The position numbers and the translations under genes are program-made. A DNA stretch of 64,000 nt from assembly GCA_013368375.1 (NCBI GenBank), contig JAACJP010000021.1, positions 434,001-498,000 on the forward strand, written 5' to 3'. Positions 34,101 to 45,485 of the stretch are shown here, piece by piece. Every line of letters starts with the position of its first letter. Within the stretch, counting starts at the first letter, position 1. The stretch comes from Tricholomella constricta (lineage: Eukaryota; Basidiomycota; Agaricomycetes; Agaricales; Lyophyllaceae). The notes under the pieces were generated by a model, which was not told the DNA's origin, did not search any database, and saw only the letters and a list, made by a program, of their open reading frames with translations.

Positions 34101-34421
34101 AAAAAACTAGTTACCATTGCCGAATGGCCTACTCCTCAAAACCGTCGTGATATTCAATCTTTCCTTGGTTTTACTAATTTTTACAGACGTTTTGTGGATC
34201 ACTACACCAAAATCACCCTTCCTTTGAACAAGTTAACTCACAAAAATATTCCTTTCGACTTCACAGATTCTGCACGTTCATCGTTCGAACAACTTAAGCG
34301 CACTTTTACTTCGTACTCTGTTTTGCGCCATTTCGACCCCACTAAACCCTCCACTGTCGCTACTGACGCTTCAAATTTTGCTCTTTCAGGTATTCTTCAG
34401 CAACCTGACAGGAGTAATTGA
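31200..34421 (+). pseudogene. Broken Ty3/gypsy gag-pol (gag, protease, RT, start of RNase H)
   Basis: Gag runs from about 31,444 to 32,364 with a stop at 31,675-31,677. It has the FVEHFDDTDKHATALAKVRK capsid region and a CCHC zinc knuckle, CFYCGQSMHSINDC. The protease follows with TFALIDSGASASCIL and, in another frame, VILGLNWLRCHNPQI. RT blocks lie in changing frames: ISIELEEGKTPLFGSIYQL near 33,430, VIDLKNAFNLVCIREGDE near 33,730, MPFGLTNSPATFQAFIQDTL and VIYLDDILIFSRNQE at 33,828-33,960 (YLDD catalytic box), then FLGFTNFYRRFVDHY and the RNase H start ATDASNFALSGIL. Several stops and frameshifts are seen. It ends abruptly at 34,421; integrase and 3' LTR are missing. Confidence 0.85.
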
Positions 34422-34502
34422 CTTCACCGCTGTTAGGACCTGTGTAGCACACCGGTTACAGAGTTATTCTGGAACCGCCAAAGCGGACAGGCCTGACGTT
34501 TG

Positions 34503-36626
34503 TCAAGGAAGACGGCCTACGAAAGTCGGGTGGATTGCGGTCGCAAAAATGCAATCGCTGTTCAGGAAGGTTTCCACCAGGAAGTCGTCGGACTCTGGGT
34601 CGGATTCCTCCAGGATCGGAGTGTAGGGGAGGAACTCGTCATTATCAGAGTCATCCTCAACATATAGGTTGGTCGGGGCTCGCAGATCGGGCTCAGTCAT
34701 CGGGATACTGTCAGCTCGACAGGCGCGGATCGCTGCGTGCACTTTGGTGCGTGCGCGCCGATCGGCTTTGACCTCGTCCTTGCAAGTGTCGCACTGCATC
34801 GGACAGCGACTCATTTTCACTTCTTTGGTCGCCCAGTCGATCTCAGGGTTGTGGTTTTTAAGCCAGTTGAACCTGAGGATCATGTCATGCTTGCCTAACT
34901 GGGTGACTCCCAAGACAGCTCGTTCGGTATGACCATTGTATCGTAAGACAGCTTCTATGGTGCAAGAGACTGAACCGCCTTCATTGAGGGTGCCGTCTAT
35001 GTTGTAGACCGGGGATGGCCAACTGAGCACCTTGGTCGTGAGCTTGTGTTTCTCGATGAAGGCGGCATTGAAAAAGCTGCTGGTCGCTCCGCTGTCCACT
35101 AGCGCAGTGACGGCGTGCGACTCCTGGGTGTCGATGGTCTCCAGTTCAACGTTGAGCCACAGGGACCTGGGGCAGGGGGAGGCAGCGGCAATGAAGCGAC
35201 TAGGGAGTCACTTTTCCCTGCGGGGTAGGCCACAACACGACGGAGCGATTGGCTTTGTGACTGCGATTGCTGTTGTCGGGTCAGAGTGGTTTGTACGTTT
35301 TTGTTGGTCGGTTCACTCGTAGAAATAGCAGCAATATTAGGTGTATCGGCGTATTCTATAGATAAAGAAGCGAACTGATTATGACTAGACAACGAGGGCG
35401 TACATTCCACCCGTTGTGCGATTAAAGACCCTCCTCCGCGTCGGAGGGGCCTGCATCGGCCGACGATGGAGTCTGGTCGGTGGGAACTGCGTCTTTGCGG
35501 GCTAGACGCTCCATGATAAGCGCCTACAGCTCATCATCGAGCATGTGGCGCACGTCCCAGCGCAAGGGGCAGTCGCGAGAGAGGTGACCCTTCTTCTTGC
35601 ACCAGAAACAGTGGTCGTTGGCAGGCGCGACTTGGTCGCGCATCCGATCTATGTCCATCGGGACACCCTGGGAGAGCGGCCTAGGGGCCGGTGCGGTGGG
35701 AGCGTGAGGGACGGGGGGAGCGGGAGTGGGAGTGGGGGCAGGAGCGAATGCCCATCGTACAGCTGCGGTGGCGGTCGTGCGGCTGTCCGACACCTTCGTC
35801 GGAATCACCCGACAGTGGAAGTCATCCTCCGTCCTCATGATGAAATCTTGAGAACAGGCGGTCCTCAGCCATTCCTCGATCTTCTCGTCATGCGGGTGAC
35901 CCGTGGTGATGCTTCCGAGTTGCCTCGAGAGCTTGGGGTCCATCCCTCGACGGAATTTGAGAACCAGGTGGCGCCGTCAGGGTAGCCCACCTTGACCCAC
36001 AGGGATCGGAACGACTCGATGTACTGGTCGATCGACTGACCGTTCTGGAAGTACGCCGTCGACTCCAGTGTGAGCACGGCGGCGACTTCATCGAACAGGA
36101 AGAACTCGCCGCGGAAGGTGTCTTCGAAGTCCTTCCAGGTTGGAAAGACATCCTTGGCGGTTCCGAACTGGAACACCTGACTGACAAAGTCGGCTGCTCA
36201 CCCATGCTGCATGTATGACAGCACCCATACCATTCGGGCGTTGTCGTCGGCAAAACTTCCCCCACACAGGGAGAAGTAGAGCTTGCATGCGTTCAAGAAC
36301 GTGCAACCACCCGATCGGGCGCCGTCGTAGATGGGAGGTGGCAACGGTTGGAGGTGATGTGATCCCGATCGCAGAGAGCCTGGTGCCGGAGTGGTTGTGA
36401 CACACAGCGAAGAGGTTGTGTCTGCTTCGGGAGCAGCAGGGGTGGGATTGGGGGGTGTCCCCGACATGAAAGCTTCGAAAAGAGTGGAGAGGCAGTCCAT
36501 AGAGGCCGAGTTGGAGGTGTTGGAGGTGAAGAGAGCTGAAATTGTGGCTTCCATGTTCGCTAACCGCTCCTCCGTCGAGAGGAAGGGAGAGAGCAGTCGC
36601 TGCGGCATGTCACCAAATTTGGACAT
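34503..36626 (-). pseudogene. Gypsy gag and protease (minus), broken
   Basis: Gag starts at 36,626 (MSKFGDMPQRLLSPFLSTEE), has a stop at about 36,196 (after MQHG) and a frameshift near 35,960. It continues MDPKLSRQLGSITTGHPHDE, a Pro/Ala-rich stretch and a CCHC knuckle CFWCKKKGHLSRDC, ending at 35,524. The protease follows with MDSGATSSFFNAAFIEKHKL and MILRFNWLKNHNPEIDW, and an acidic tail to 34,503. The DSGA active site is kept. The remainder of pol is cut off by the neighbouring plus-strand element. Belongs with the LTR at 36,754-36,945. Confidence 0.85.
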
Positions 36627-36753
36627 CTCAAAACGGGACTGGGTGGGCGGTCGAAGTGAGCGCGCGTTGTACAGTCGCGTGTAGCGGACGCGTATTTCAG
36701 CGCGGAAGCTGATTGGTCGGCTTCGTTGGGTTTCTAAGTATACTATATTCTGC

Positions 36754-36945
36754 TGTTAGGGCGACCTCCGAACAGAGCTCAGTCGTACTGGCAGAGGGGA
36801 ATCCAATGTTATATTATGTACACCGACGCTTGGTGCAGAGCGTCAGGGTCGGGATCGCGATCGGTCGGTAGCGACTGATCGCGTTTGCATGGGTCGGGGG
36901 ACGGTCAGTGAGCGTCGGAAGGTGCAAAAGGGAGTTCTCCTAACA
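36754..36945 (-). repeat. LTR-A, internally deleted (5' LTR)
   Basis: On plus it begins TGTTAGGGCGACC and ends TCTCCTAACA, giving perfect TGTTAG..CTAACA ends. Compared with the 497-bp copy at 38,529 it lacks about 300 bp, joined between TTATATTATGTACA and CCGACGCTTGG. It lies 127 bp before the gag start of the minus-strand element. Confidence 0.8.
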
Positions 36946-38000
36946 GTCACGGGTTCCGGGGTGATGTCCATCGCTGAACTGAGATTCTAAGTCCAGCAAC
37001 GGTCCTTTACTGGTGGGCAGGGTAGGCCCCTTGGGCAACCACGTCCGGTTCACCTTCGATAGTAGGCGAGCGATCGTGGGGCTCTCAAGGGCTAACCTCC
37101 CTCTTCTCGGCTTCACGGAGGAAGGAGATAGATTTACAGGCACCTTCTTAGAGGCAGCTGGACTTTGGGAAGGCCCTGGGGCCAAACAAGGGGAGACGCA
37201 TTTTGTACCAGCAGTGATAGCAACTCCTTGGGTAAAAGCTGCAGTGGTTCCTGCAGAATGTTTCAGGGGCATAGGTAGCAGTGATTTACAAAATCGGAGA
37301 AGGCATTCCAGTGACCTTATATAACAGATCCGTCAAGTTGGGGACTCAGGAGGAAGGAGATCTGGGGTGCTTAAAATTTCATCTTGAAGGTTTAGGCATG
37401 CCAAGGTCGTCAAAAGAGAGTGATCGAGGGGAGAGCAATAGCAGACTGAATAATTTGCAAAGAAAAAGATAGAGTCGGGATCTCGGGTGCGACAGGGGCA
37501 CACTTGCTCGCTCACGGAGAGCGAACAGTTTTACAGGGCAGGACTTCACTTCACTTGGATGAAGTCCGTAATGCCCCCACGATTGTGATATTGCGAGTGA
37601 AACTCATGGAGAGAAGTCCTGAGGACTTCTGGGTTGCAACTCTATTGAGGAAGCAGTATCTGGGAGTCAGAAAGAGAGAGGAGAGGACTCTCAGGTTACA
37701 GCTCTCTTGAAAAAGCATTATTCGGGAGTCACTGGGGTGAGAGAAAGGAGGGTGAGAGAGGCATCGGGTCTCGTTCCCACCCAAAAATTTCTGAGCCGTG
37801 TGACCCTGGGCTAGGGAAGTTTGACCCACTTCAGGGCTCTGTAGACCAGAGCATGGTACGCAGTCACCCAGCATGGGGCCCTAAGCCTAGGGCATGGGGA
37901 GCGCCTTAGTCAGAAGTGGAGCAAGCAAGGCAAGATAGTAATAGTCATTACCAGTTTCCTTCAGGCAGCCTAATCTTGAATAACAAATGATCTCACATAC
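36946..38000. other. No gene recognised
   Basis: Moderately GC-rich sequence with frames open on both strands (for example minus 36,940-37,272 rich in Pro/Ser) but no recognised domain. Local direct repeats around GAGTCA and AGTCCTGAGG occur at 37,610-37,740. Probably old transposon sequence. Confidence 0.35.
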
Positions 38001-38415
38001 AGACATTGAACGGTCCCTTGATCAAGGCATGGTGATCCTTGAGACGAAGTCTTGTACAGGGATACCTCGTTATAAGCATTACAATATGATAAAAATCCAA
38101 ACATATGGGGAGTGGTGGTAGCATCTGATCAGCGCAGACAAATGAGTGTATGTTCAATGGATATTGAAAGACCTTTAAATATGATAGATCACACATACTT
38201 TGAATCAAGACACTGAATAGTTTCTTGATCGAGGCGTGGGTGATCCTTGACACGAAGTCTTGTACATGTACTTCCTTGTTATAAGTATTTTTATACGATA
38301 GAAATTTAGACATATGGGGAGTGGTGCTAGCACCCGATCAGTGTATGACTGAATGTATATTGATCGATGCTGAATGTTTTGTTGCAAAGATGCCACCACA
38401 TCTTAGTCAAGATGA
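38001..38415. repeat. Diverged 207-bp tandem duplication
   Basis: AGACATTGAACGG at 38,001 and AGACACTGAATAG at 38,208 start two copies that share CGAAGTCTTGTACA and CATATGGGGAGTGGTG with many substitutions and a few indels. Confidence 0.7.
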
Positions 38416-38528
38416 GCAACCTACCAAAGAACCACAATTGTCAAAGACCATTCTGGAGTGATCATTCTGAACAGAATTCAACAACATATACAGTCAATGA
38501 GAGCCGGTAGTTGTAATCACCCTTTATT

Positions 38529-39025
38529 TGTTAGGGTGACCTTTGGAGCAGAGCAGAGTCGCACTGGCAAAGAGGAATCTGAAGTTATATTATGTACAGT
38601 AACAATTGTAGCTATGGCTTACTTGGCAAAGGGGCTGAAGAGAATAGTGTAAAGGAATCCCCGACGCCAGAGAGCCGACTATATATGAGTGTAGTCTGTG
38701 AGGGCCAGCTCTCATGGTGTACTGTACATGTAATAATAACAAATAGTCAGCGGCGCGTGTATGAACACATTCTCGGCACTGTCTGATCCTCGTGGCTCAG
38801 GGTGCAGGCACAAGGTCGGACAGCCGACATCGAGATGTCAGGATGTCAGGGTCAGGATCGGCGCATGTGCTGGAAGGGAGAAGTAATGACAGAAAAATGT
38901 AAGAGTATATACACCAGCACTTGGGTCGGAGCGTCGGAGTCAAGATCGTGATTGGTCAGGAGCAATCACATGAGTCAAAGGACAGTGGATGAGCATCGGA
39001 AGCATGAGCGGGAGTTCCCTTAACA
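38529..39025 (+). repeat. Complete solo LTR-A, 497 bp
   Basis: TGTTAGGGTGACC to TTCCCTTAACA. Ends are inverted repeats TGTTA/TAACA, and the sequence contains all blocks found in the three other LTR-A pieces of the window. No gag or pol lies beside it. I could not see a target-site duplication (TTATT versus CTGTT). Confidence 0.75.
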
Positions 39026-40711
39026 CTGTTTCTCAAGGCAGGTACTATCTTCGCAATAAGCTTTATAACCAATCAGTCAATATGATGTGAACAGGCAGAA
39101 GTTTAGATGCACACACCTGAGAAAACATAGATTGCATAGGCCATCTGCGATGATACTTGTTTGTGACCTATCGAGGTATGGTATTAGTCCAGGAGACATG
39201 GTAGGTTGTCAAAAAAGATTTGAAAATCCTCTCGGAGTATTTGGAAGTTGCGCAGACATTGCTAGAAGGTAAGCTTTGGATCTGGTGTATCAGTACGGTC
39301 TAAAAGGCATGCAGCATCCTGTATTTGATCCCAATGTGTACCTACCACAGATGACAAAGATAATGTATGATCTTGAAGGGTCAGATCTGGAACAAAGGTC
39401 CTAAGTATTAATACTTCATTTGACTAGATCTGAAATTCAACTTCAGAGAAACTATCCAGGTAGCTCAAACAGTTTAACTCACTGAAAATGTGCATATATT
39501 GCTCCTTCTTTATTTGATGGGATGTTATTAAAAAGACATGAGACTTGATCATGAATGCGCAATTATATATTGTATGTATGTAGACATGTAGCGCAGAGGC
39601 GGGTGATAGTGGCAGTAAATGAATTTAATACTTGTTCAGGCGTACGTTGGTACATGGTAGGAGTCATCAAGCATGCATCTTCTGAAAAGTAGTACTAAAA
39701 TCACTTTCAATACCAATTTTGGTTTCAAGGAGGGTGAAACTGCTCAGGCTGCAGTGCTTTTTCTTCACAATTATTAAATTAATTTTCTTATATAAATCAA
39801 TCTATGACTTTTATTTTAAATTAAAAATAACATCTTTTCTGGTGTTTTATCTATTTATACATACCATTGACAACTCGCCGATTGGAGGCCAAAGTCAGCC
39901 ACCTGAAAGGGGAGACCCTCCAAAGAAACTCAAAGATACAATGGTGGACTTTTCCTCCAGTGATGCTGGAGAGGTCGGCTGGCTTTGTGTTTGAGTTGTT
40001 GAGGACAGCATTGCCAGGGCACTGAGGGTTGCAGGCAGGATGCGCAGCGATTCGGACGGCATGGCTCTTCTCATGAGATTGCGTACTGTGAAAGTGCTGG
40101 AAGGCGCTGTCAGCAAGGCGGACCTGGTTTCGCAGCATATATTGTATTTGTGAAAAATTTTGATTTTGCCGGCTGCCCTTCGACCCCTGATCATGGCGGC
40201 AGGTGTGGATGCAGGTCACCAACTTGATGTATGGGGAGGTGAGAGCTCCCGATAACGCTTACTTCCTCTATTTTGTGATGTACCTGCTGGGTCCATATTG
40301 GAAGTGGCACCCATATTGTCTTGCGTTCCAGCGAGCGAGTCTTCTCGAGTCTCATTGAAGATGATTGTGCTATTCTACGCAACTGAGACGAAGGTTCCTT
40401 CTGGCCAGTGCAGCTTTTTATAAGCCAAAGATATAGCAAAAAGTTATAAAAAGTATCGTAAAAGATAAAGCTAATTATAACACAGTAAAATTTGATAATA
40501 ATCATGTAAAATAAAAAATAAATAAATCAATGTTAATTAATAAAATGTAATACAGCTGTAATTAACTTTTAATAAATTTAAAATTTTATTTTTAAGAATT
40601 TATAATATTATTGCATGAATAACAATTATTACAGTTTACTGACCAATTGTCAACTACACAACTACTTTTTGAAAACACATTATAAAATAAAGAACATATA
40701 AAACATAAAAA

Positions 40712-40745
<34 letters not shown>

Positions 40746-41009
40746 CTAATAAAAGAAAAAGATTGAATTGCTTAAATTTAACTAGGTATTATATATTGGT
40801 CTCCACATGTAAACTTCATTCTTACAATCATGTATATCTATATGTATTTCTGTTCTTCTATATGCATCGTTCGAACTCAATCATACATCGGTCCCCACAT
40901 GTAAACTTCCTTACAATCAATACCTATATGTACTTCCAATCTTCCATATGCATTTAAAATCATGTGTATCTAGATCTACATGTATTTCCGTTCTTCGACA
41001 ATATAAATC
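39026..41009. other. AT-rich, no gene supported
   Basis: Frames at 39,087-39,272 and around 39,895-40,222 look partly protein-like (for example DGMALLMRLRTVKVLEGAVS on plus), but neither can be extended. From 40,430 the DNA is very AT-rich and includes an uninterrupted run of 29 A at 40,715-40,743. Confidence 0.35.
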
Positions 41010-41014
41010 ATACC

Positions 41015-41085
41015 CAAAGACATCTATTGAGACAAGTGCTCGTCGTATATGCATTTTCGAGCTGTGAAATGAACCTGAGAGAGTG
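41015..41085 (-). repeat. Diverged copy of exon at 17,649-17,740
   Basis: TCATACCCAAAGACATCTAT to GAGAGTGTCATG matches the 17.65-kb exon and intron edge. The minus-strand translation is a decayed ISRLExAY segment. Confidence 0.55.
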
Positions 41086-42608
41086 TCATGTGAAAATATG
41101 CGAAAGGAAGGCCCTCAGTGAGCTAATGGATGTTGCAATCACCTTGCCATAATAGTCGATGTCCTTGTCGCCAGGCCCCCCTTGTTCAGTGAAAGTTTTA
41201 CTGAGTGAAGTTGCCTACTCAGTGTTAATGGGCTGGCTAAAGAGGTGGCAATAGGTAAGAGGAATGGAAATTCTGAAGTAGCCAATGCGATAGTCACTAT
41301 AAGATTTGTGATAAAGGTATGGCTGGACATTATTAAGTTATCTGGAGCCCCACATTACAAACAGATAAATACTACCTGTGGTTTAACATGGTTCTTCTAT
41401 AGGTCAGCTGTCTTTGATGTTGCTTTGTCATGCTCTGATAACCTGCTGGGCAATGTAAGAGGTGCATCCAGTTTATAGGTTTTCTTTTGTAGCCCAGAAC
41501 TGGGTTGGAAATTCCCTAGTTGATTTTGGACTGGAAAGTGATAAAGGTGGGAAGAGATCCTGGAAGAGAGTCTAGAGCCTTGGCAGCAAGAGGAAGCTTA
41601 GGATAGAACTCTGGAACACTGGCAGCCTTGCAGGAATATCATCTGTACCTACAGAGGCAGCACCAGCAGCAAGTTGGGTATGACCAGCCTCCTTCTGAGC
41701 CATAGATGTAGCCTGAGAGATCAGAGTGTTGTTGGTAGCAAACATTGTTAAAGATAAAGCAATTGACCAAAACTTTCCGATTACTCCGCATCTTACCCGC
41801 CCAGCAGCTTTTCATCAAACAGTCTTAAAAACACTTTATCACAGCCTGCCTGCATTGTCGACCAAACCAAACCGTTAACCTAACCTGGTAACAGGACTTT
41901 TGCAGCCACGTCAGCTACCGTACATGAGATTATCTGTTCTTCCATAACTTAATCACATCCTGTGTTATGTCCTCAAGGCCAACTCTAATTCTACAATGGT
42001 ACCAATAAGTAAATTACCAGCCTTGGCCAGAACACTCCAAGGACTGACATTGCGACATATAAGATAAACAGCATTTTGGTGGACCCAGTCACAATCTATT
42101 GCAAATTTTACCAATGCTTCCCCATATTCATCTCAGCTACCATTGCCCAACTATATGGTTTCGAACAAGAGAGGACAGAGAACGGCAGGGTTTGCAGAGC
42201 TTGAAGGGAAAGGTTGAGGAAGTTAAAGTGTGCTACAGAGAGCTGAAGATCAACAGTATCAAGATTCGCATGTGCAAAGAGGATAGATCTTCGGAAACAT
42301 TGTGCAGTAGAGTTGGTGGTTTGTGGAGGTGGTGTGTTGCACAGAGCATTCTGCAGCTCTTAGAAGCTGGAGGGTCTTTAAGTAGTCGTGTGTACTTCCT
42401 ACATCTAGTGGCTGAGAGATGCAAGTGATCGGATGGTCTGATGTTTTGGTTTGAGCTTTTTGTATTCTCTGGATGCAAGGTGACAGTCATGTGCACATCT
42501 GCACCACGGATCGACCATTTAGGCTGGTCGGTGTCTCAAATCTCCATGTTTGCATCATAGAGTACCATATTCTCAATTTTCTTACTTTTGACTTCTCGTA
42601 GGTCTAGA
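41086..42608. other. No gene recognised
   Basis: A plus-strand frame at 42,180-42,425 reads KVCYRELKINSIKIRMCKED and LWRWCVAQSILQLLEAGGSL, which looks coding, but no domain or neighbouring exon was found. Otherwise empty. Confidence 0.35.
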
Positions 42609-42609
42609 C

Positions 42610-42977
42610 GTAGCCCAGCGCATGTAGATACGAAAATGTAATGCATGTCTTGCTCCTCTTTACTTTTCTGAAATGTGTGGTTCTCAAGTTGATACATTTA
42701 GTAAGCTACATGAGAATCCGGCTGGGGGTGAACAAGGCTACGAGTAGGTGGGGGAAGTGGTAATGTGTTTGGTTCATATAACAGCGCATTGTCGTAGCCC
42801 AGCGCATGTAGATACGAAAATGTAATGCATGTCTTGCTCCTCTTTACTTTTCTGAAATGTGTGGTTCTCAAGTTGATACATTTAGTAAGCTACATGAGAA
42901 TCCGGCTGGGGGTGAACAAGGCTACGAGTAGGTGGGGGAAGTGGTAATGTGTTTGGTTCATATAACAGCGCATTGTC
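42610..42977. repeat. Perfect 184-bp tandem duplication
   Basis: 42,610-42,793 and 42,794-42,977 are identical as far as I can read (GTAGCCCAGCGC to CAGCGCATTGTC). No coding content. Confidence 0.9.
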
Positions 42978-43059
42978 ACGGTCTTCAGCCTAGATGGGGA
43001 AGGTAGCTGGAGGTGCCAAAAATTCTTCAGTTATGGCAGTCGATGCGACTTACATGAAA

Positions 43060-44045
43060 ATTATAAGCGCAAGGCCCCATCATTCCCGAGTCCAACCGAT
43101 TCGGGGGCTGGGCTGTCCCAGAGAAGCGGATACTGGAGACCTGTGTAGTCGAAATGGTGGGTCGACGACAGATAGCCGTACTCAAAGAGACTGTAAGCAG
43201 CTTCAGGAAGGAATGGGAATACTTCACGGAGGCTGCACATTGCATTGGCAACTTGAAAATTGTCATTGGTTTCGTACACGCTCGCAGTGTGGAAGAGAAA
43301 TTCATCTTTGGTATCTTAAAGCAGTGGGTTTTGCATCTGTTGGGCAGAGACAGCGGTTCGGATGAGCACAGAGGTGGGGTATTTGGGTCTGGAATCCCTG
43401 GTAGAGGAAGGGAGAGGTGACATCAACTATGTAAAAAAAGGGACAGTGGTATTGAAAGTAATGCCGTGAACTGAAACAATCGTTGATTGTGTTGAGTTGA
43501 CATTGGGTTTCGGGCTCTAAGAGGTCGCGGCAGATGGCACGAAAGCCGTCTTTGATGTGGTGGCATGCTCGTCGCAGCAAGAGTATCTGGGGATTCCAGG
43601 GGTGAACACAATCAGGTCAAGATGGCATTGGTAAGGGTTCAGATAATGTTCTGAGAAGTAAGGATCAATGGCCGAGTTACCCAACGGCTGATCCATCCAC
43701 AGAGATGGTTGTCCTCTGTGATACACTGACATCCTAAGACGTCTGAATCGCTTGCAGGGCAGCAAGTGTATCTCTAGATGGGGAGGGGTTGTGTCGATAC
43801 TCTTGATCAGCCTTCCATACTTCAAATCAAGTCTCCTTTTGGTCTAATGTCTCGGGGACTCCTTTCCAGTCTTCAGGGATAACACGCAATGTTTTGAGGG
43901 CGTAAGTAGCGTCAAGAAATGGCAGGGCAAGACAGAAGAGAGGATCGTGTCTATCGAGTGGTTTGAGGCACTGTGCATTGCCTCCATAGTGTATCGGATG
44001 GTTGTCATGTAGCTCTATGAAGTCCTTAAAGAATCCCTATCGAAT
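43060..44045 (-). pseudogene. Unrecognised coding remnants (minus)
   Basis: Minus-strand blocks in changing frames: LHDNHPIHYGGNAQCLKPLD and EDWKGVPETLDQKE (44,020-43,840), YGRLIKSIDTTPPHLEIHLL (about 43,820-43,640), DGFRAICRDLLEPETQ and HYFQYHCPFFYIVDVTSPFL (43,580-43,400), and SLREVFPFLPEAAYSLFEYG with GLQYPLLWDSPAPESVGLG (43,250-43,080). Amino-acid pattern says these were real, but stops and frame changes separate them. They could be the continuation of the retroelement remnant at 52.2-59.2 kb across the inserted LINE, or a separate agaric gene family. Not resolved. Confidence 0.4.
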
Positions 44046-44129
44046 AATTGTAATTTGTGCCCATTGACACCAAATGAGGTGTCCAGGCGGTGGCGATGGG
44101 TCAATGTTGCCAGAGATGATTGGTTGATT

Positions 44130-44945
44130 ATGAAGTCACTCGCCCAGATGCAACGCAAGGCGGCGCTCTGGATACTTGGTGCATTTCGCACATCTCCTGG
44201 TGGAGGGGTGGAAACCCTTGCAGGCTTACCACCTGTCCATCTGCACATCAAGAAACTGGTCGATCGCTCTTTCGCCCGGACTCGTACACTCCTGAACACC
44301 CATCCAACACTCTCTCTCATGAGTACGCGGCATGGTCTGTTCAGAGGGGAGGAATTCCACCCCTGCGCCATATCAAGTATGGCACCCTCATTACAGAAGC
44401 GAGTTAAATCTTCTGTGGTGGACGCGGAGGCTAACGCCTCTGTTGTCAATGAGCCCATGAACCCCCTCCACGAGGAGGCCACACCAGGGCAACGGGTTTC
44501 CGACTTGTTTGGAGCCCAAATCACCTATGACCTTGACATCCCCCAGGATAAAGAGGCCCTAGCTGATCGACGCAACCACTTGGATGCGCTTCGCACTGAG
44601 GGAGGCCTGGATCCGCGAACCGTCATGGTTGCAGCGGACGCCTCGGTCCCCACTGACAATCGACTCCAGGCAATTATTGCCTGCACCCTCATCCACGGGG
44701 ACGTAGGTCCCAGTGTATCCCGGCAGGTGGCCGGCAAAGCTACCTCAGACGATGCTGAACTCGCAGCCATTGCAATGGCTGTAGGCAAAGCACTTCAACG
44801 ACCAGACTCGGACAGAATTCTGGTCTTCTCGGACTCAACCAAGGCCATTAAGTGGGCTTTGGATGCCAGTCTACATTCAGGTCAGATGCATTCGATTGCA
44901 ATCTGCTCCAAACTTCGTACTTGGTTGTCTGACCATCCAGACCGC
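44130..44945 (+). pseudogene. LINE ORF2: RT tail and RNase H (left half)
   Basis: Open frame reads KSLAQMQRKAALWILGAFRT, GLPPVHLHIKKLVDRSFART, then the RNase H domain: VMVAADASVPTDNRLQAIIA with the first catalytic Asp, SDDAELAAIAMAVGKALQ with the Glu, and ILVFSDSTKAIKWALDA with the next Asp. It is interrupted after LSDHPDR by the LTR at 44,946. The gene continues at 51,110. The upstream RT core is missing, so this copy cannot move by itself. Confidence 0.9.
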
Positions 44946-45143
44946 TGGAGTGTTGCTGGGCGACACTCCAGTACTCGAGAGGCGCAGGGAAATGGTTTGT
45001 TTGGCCTTGTTTGGCAAAGGCTTTAGTGCTTAGTAATACTCTCAGTATATTCGAGCAGCAGTCAGAGAAGAATAGACAGATTTCACACTGCCGTCTGCAT
45101 CCTCAACCGAGTGACGACGAAAGCGTCTACTTGGGCAGCTCCA
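44946..45143 (+). repeat. 5' LTR, 198 bp
   Basis: Begins with a small palindrome (GGAGTGTTGCTGGGCGACACTCC, read as GGAGTGT..ACACTCC arms). The sequence after it, TCTGGTGACGACAGC, would be the primer-binding site; I could not assign a tRNA. Confidence 0.95.
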
Positions 45144-45485
45144 TCTGGTGACGACAGCAATTCGAACTCTCAATCAAAGCAAAGTACTACAATCAAAGCT
45201 CCAAGATTCAAGTCAAAGTCTAAAAGTTTAAAGTTTAAAGCAACGTGATCGAACACAAGATAAAAGATCAATACATTCGCGCTGGCCTACAGAACGCAGT
45301 ACAGGATCAACGGCCGATTCGCTTCCAGAACTCCAGGAAGTCCGCTTCCACCCTCTGACGACCCATCCAGTCCCTCTACTTCTCCAGCTCCGGACTCTCT
45401 AGGCCTAGGATCACATCGTTCGACGCCGTTTACTTCACCAGCACCACAACTCATTCCGCCGAACAACTTGAACGACATCACAGAA

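Larger units (their letters stand above)
30447..36945 (-). mobile_element. Minus-strand Ty3/gypsy element, interrupted
   Basis: Read on minus from right to left: LTR (36945-36754), gag (from 36,626), protease (to about 34,500), then after a gap the integrase C-terminus (31,044-30,710) and an LTR piece (30,709-30,447). Order, strand and LTR family agree, so these are two halves of one element. RT, RNase H and most of integrase are absent and a plus-strand gypsy copy occupies the gap. Confidence 0.65.

Noticed and set aside
38524..39030. Target-site duplication for the solo LTR
   Set aside because: The 5 bases on each side (TTATT and CTGTT) do not match.
40715..40743. A29 tract as a LINE tail
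   Set aside because: The sequence before it does not resemble the LINE 3' end and no target duplication is seen; it is within generally AT-rich DNA.
43783..43830. Direct frame continuity of minus-strand remnants with retroelement A across the LINE
   Set aside because: Plausible by position, but the frames and protein style differ enough that I could not show they are one gene.
45144..45165. Primer-binding site complementary to a known tRNA
   Set aside because: TCTGGTGACGACAGC follows the LTR but I cannot match it to a tRNA 3' end without a search.
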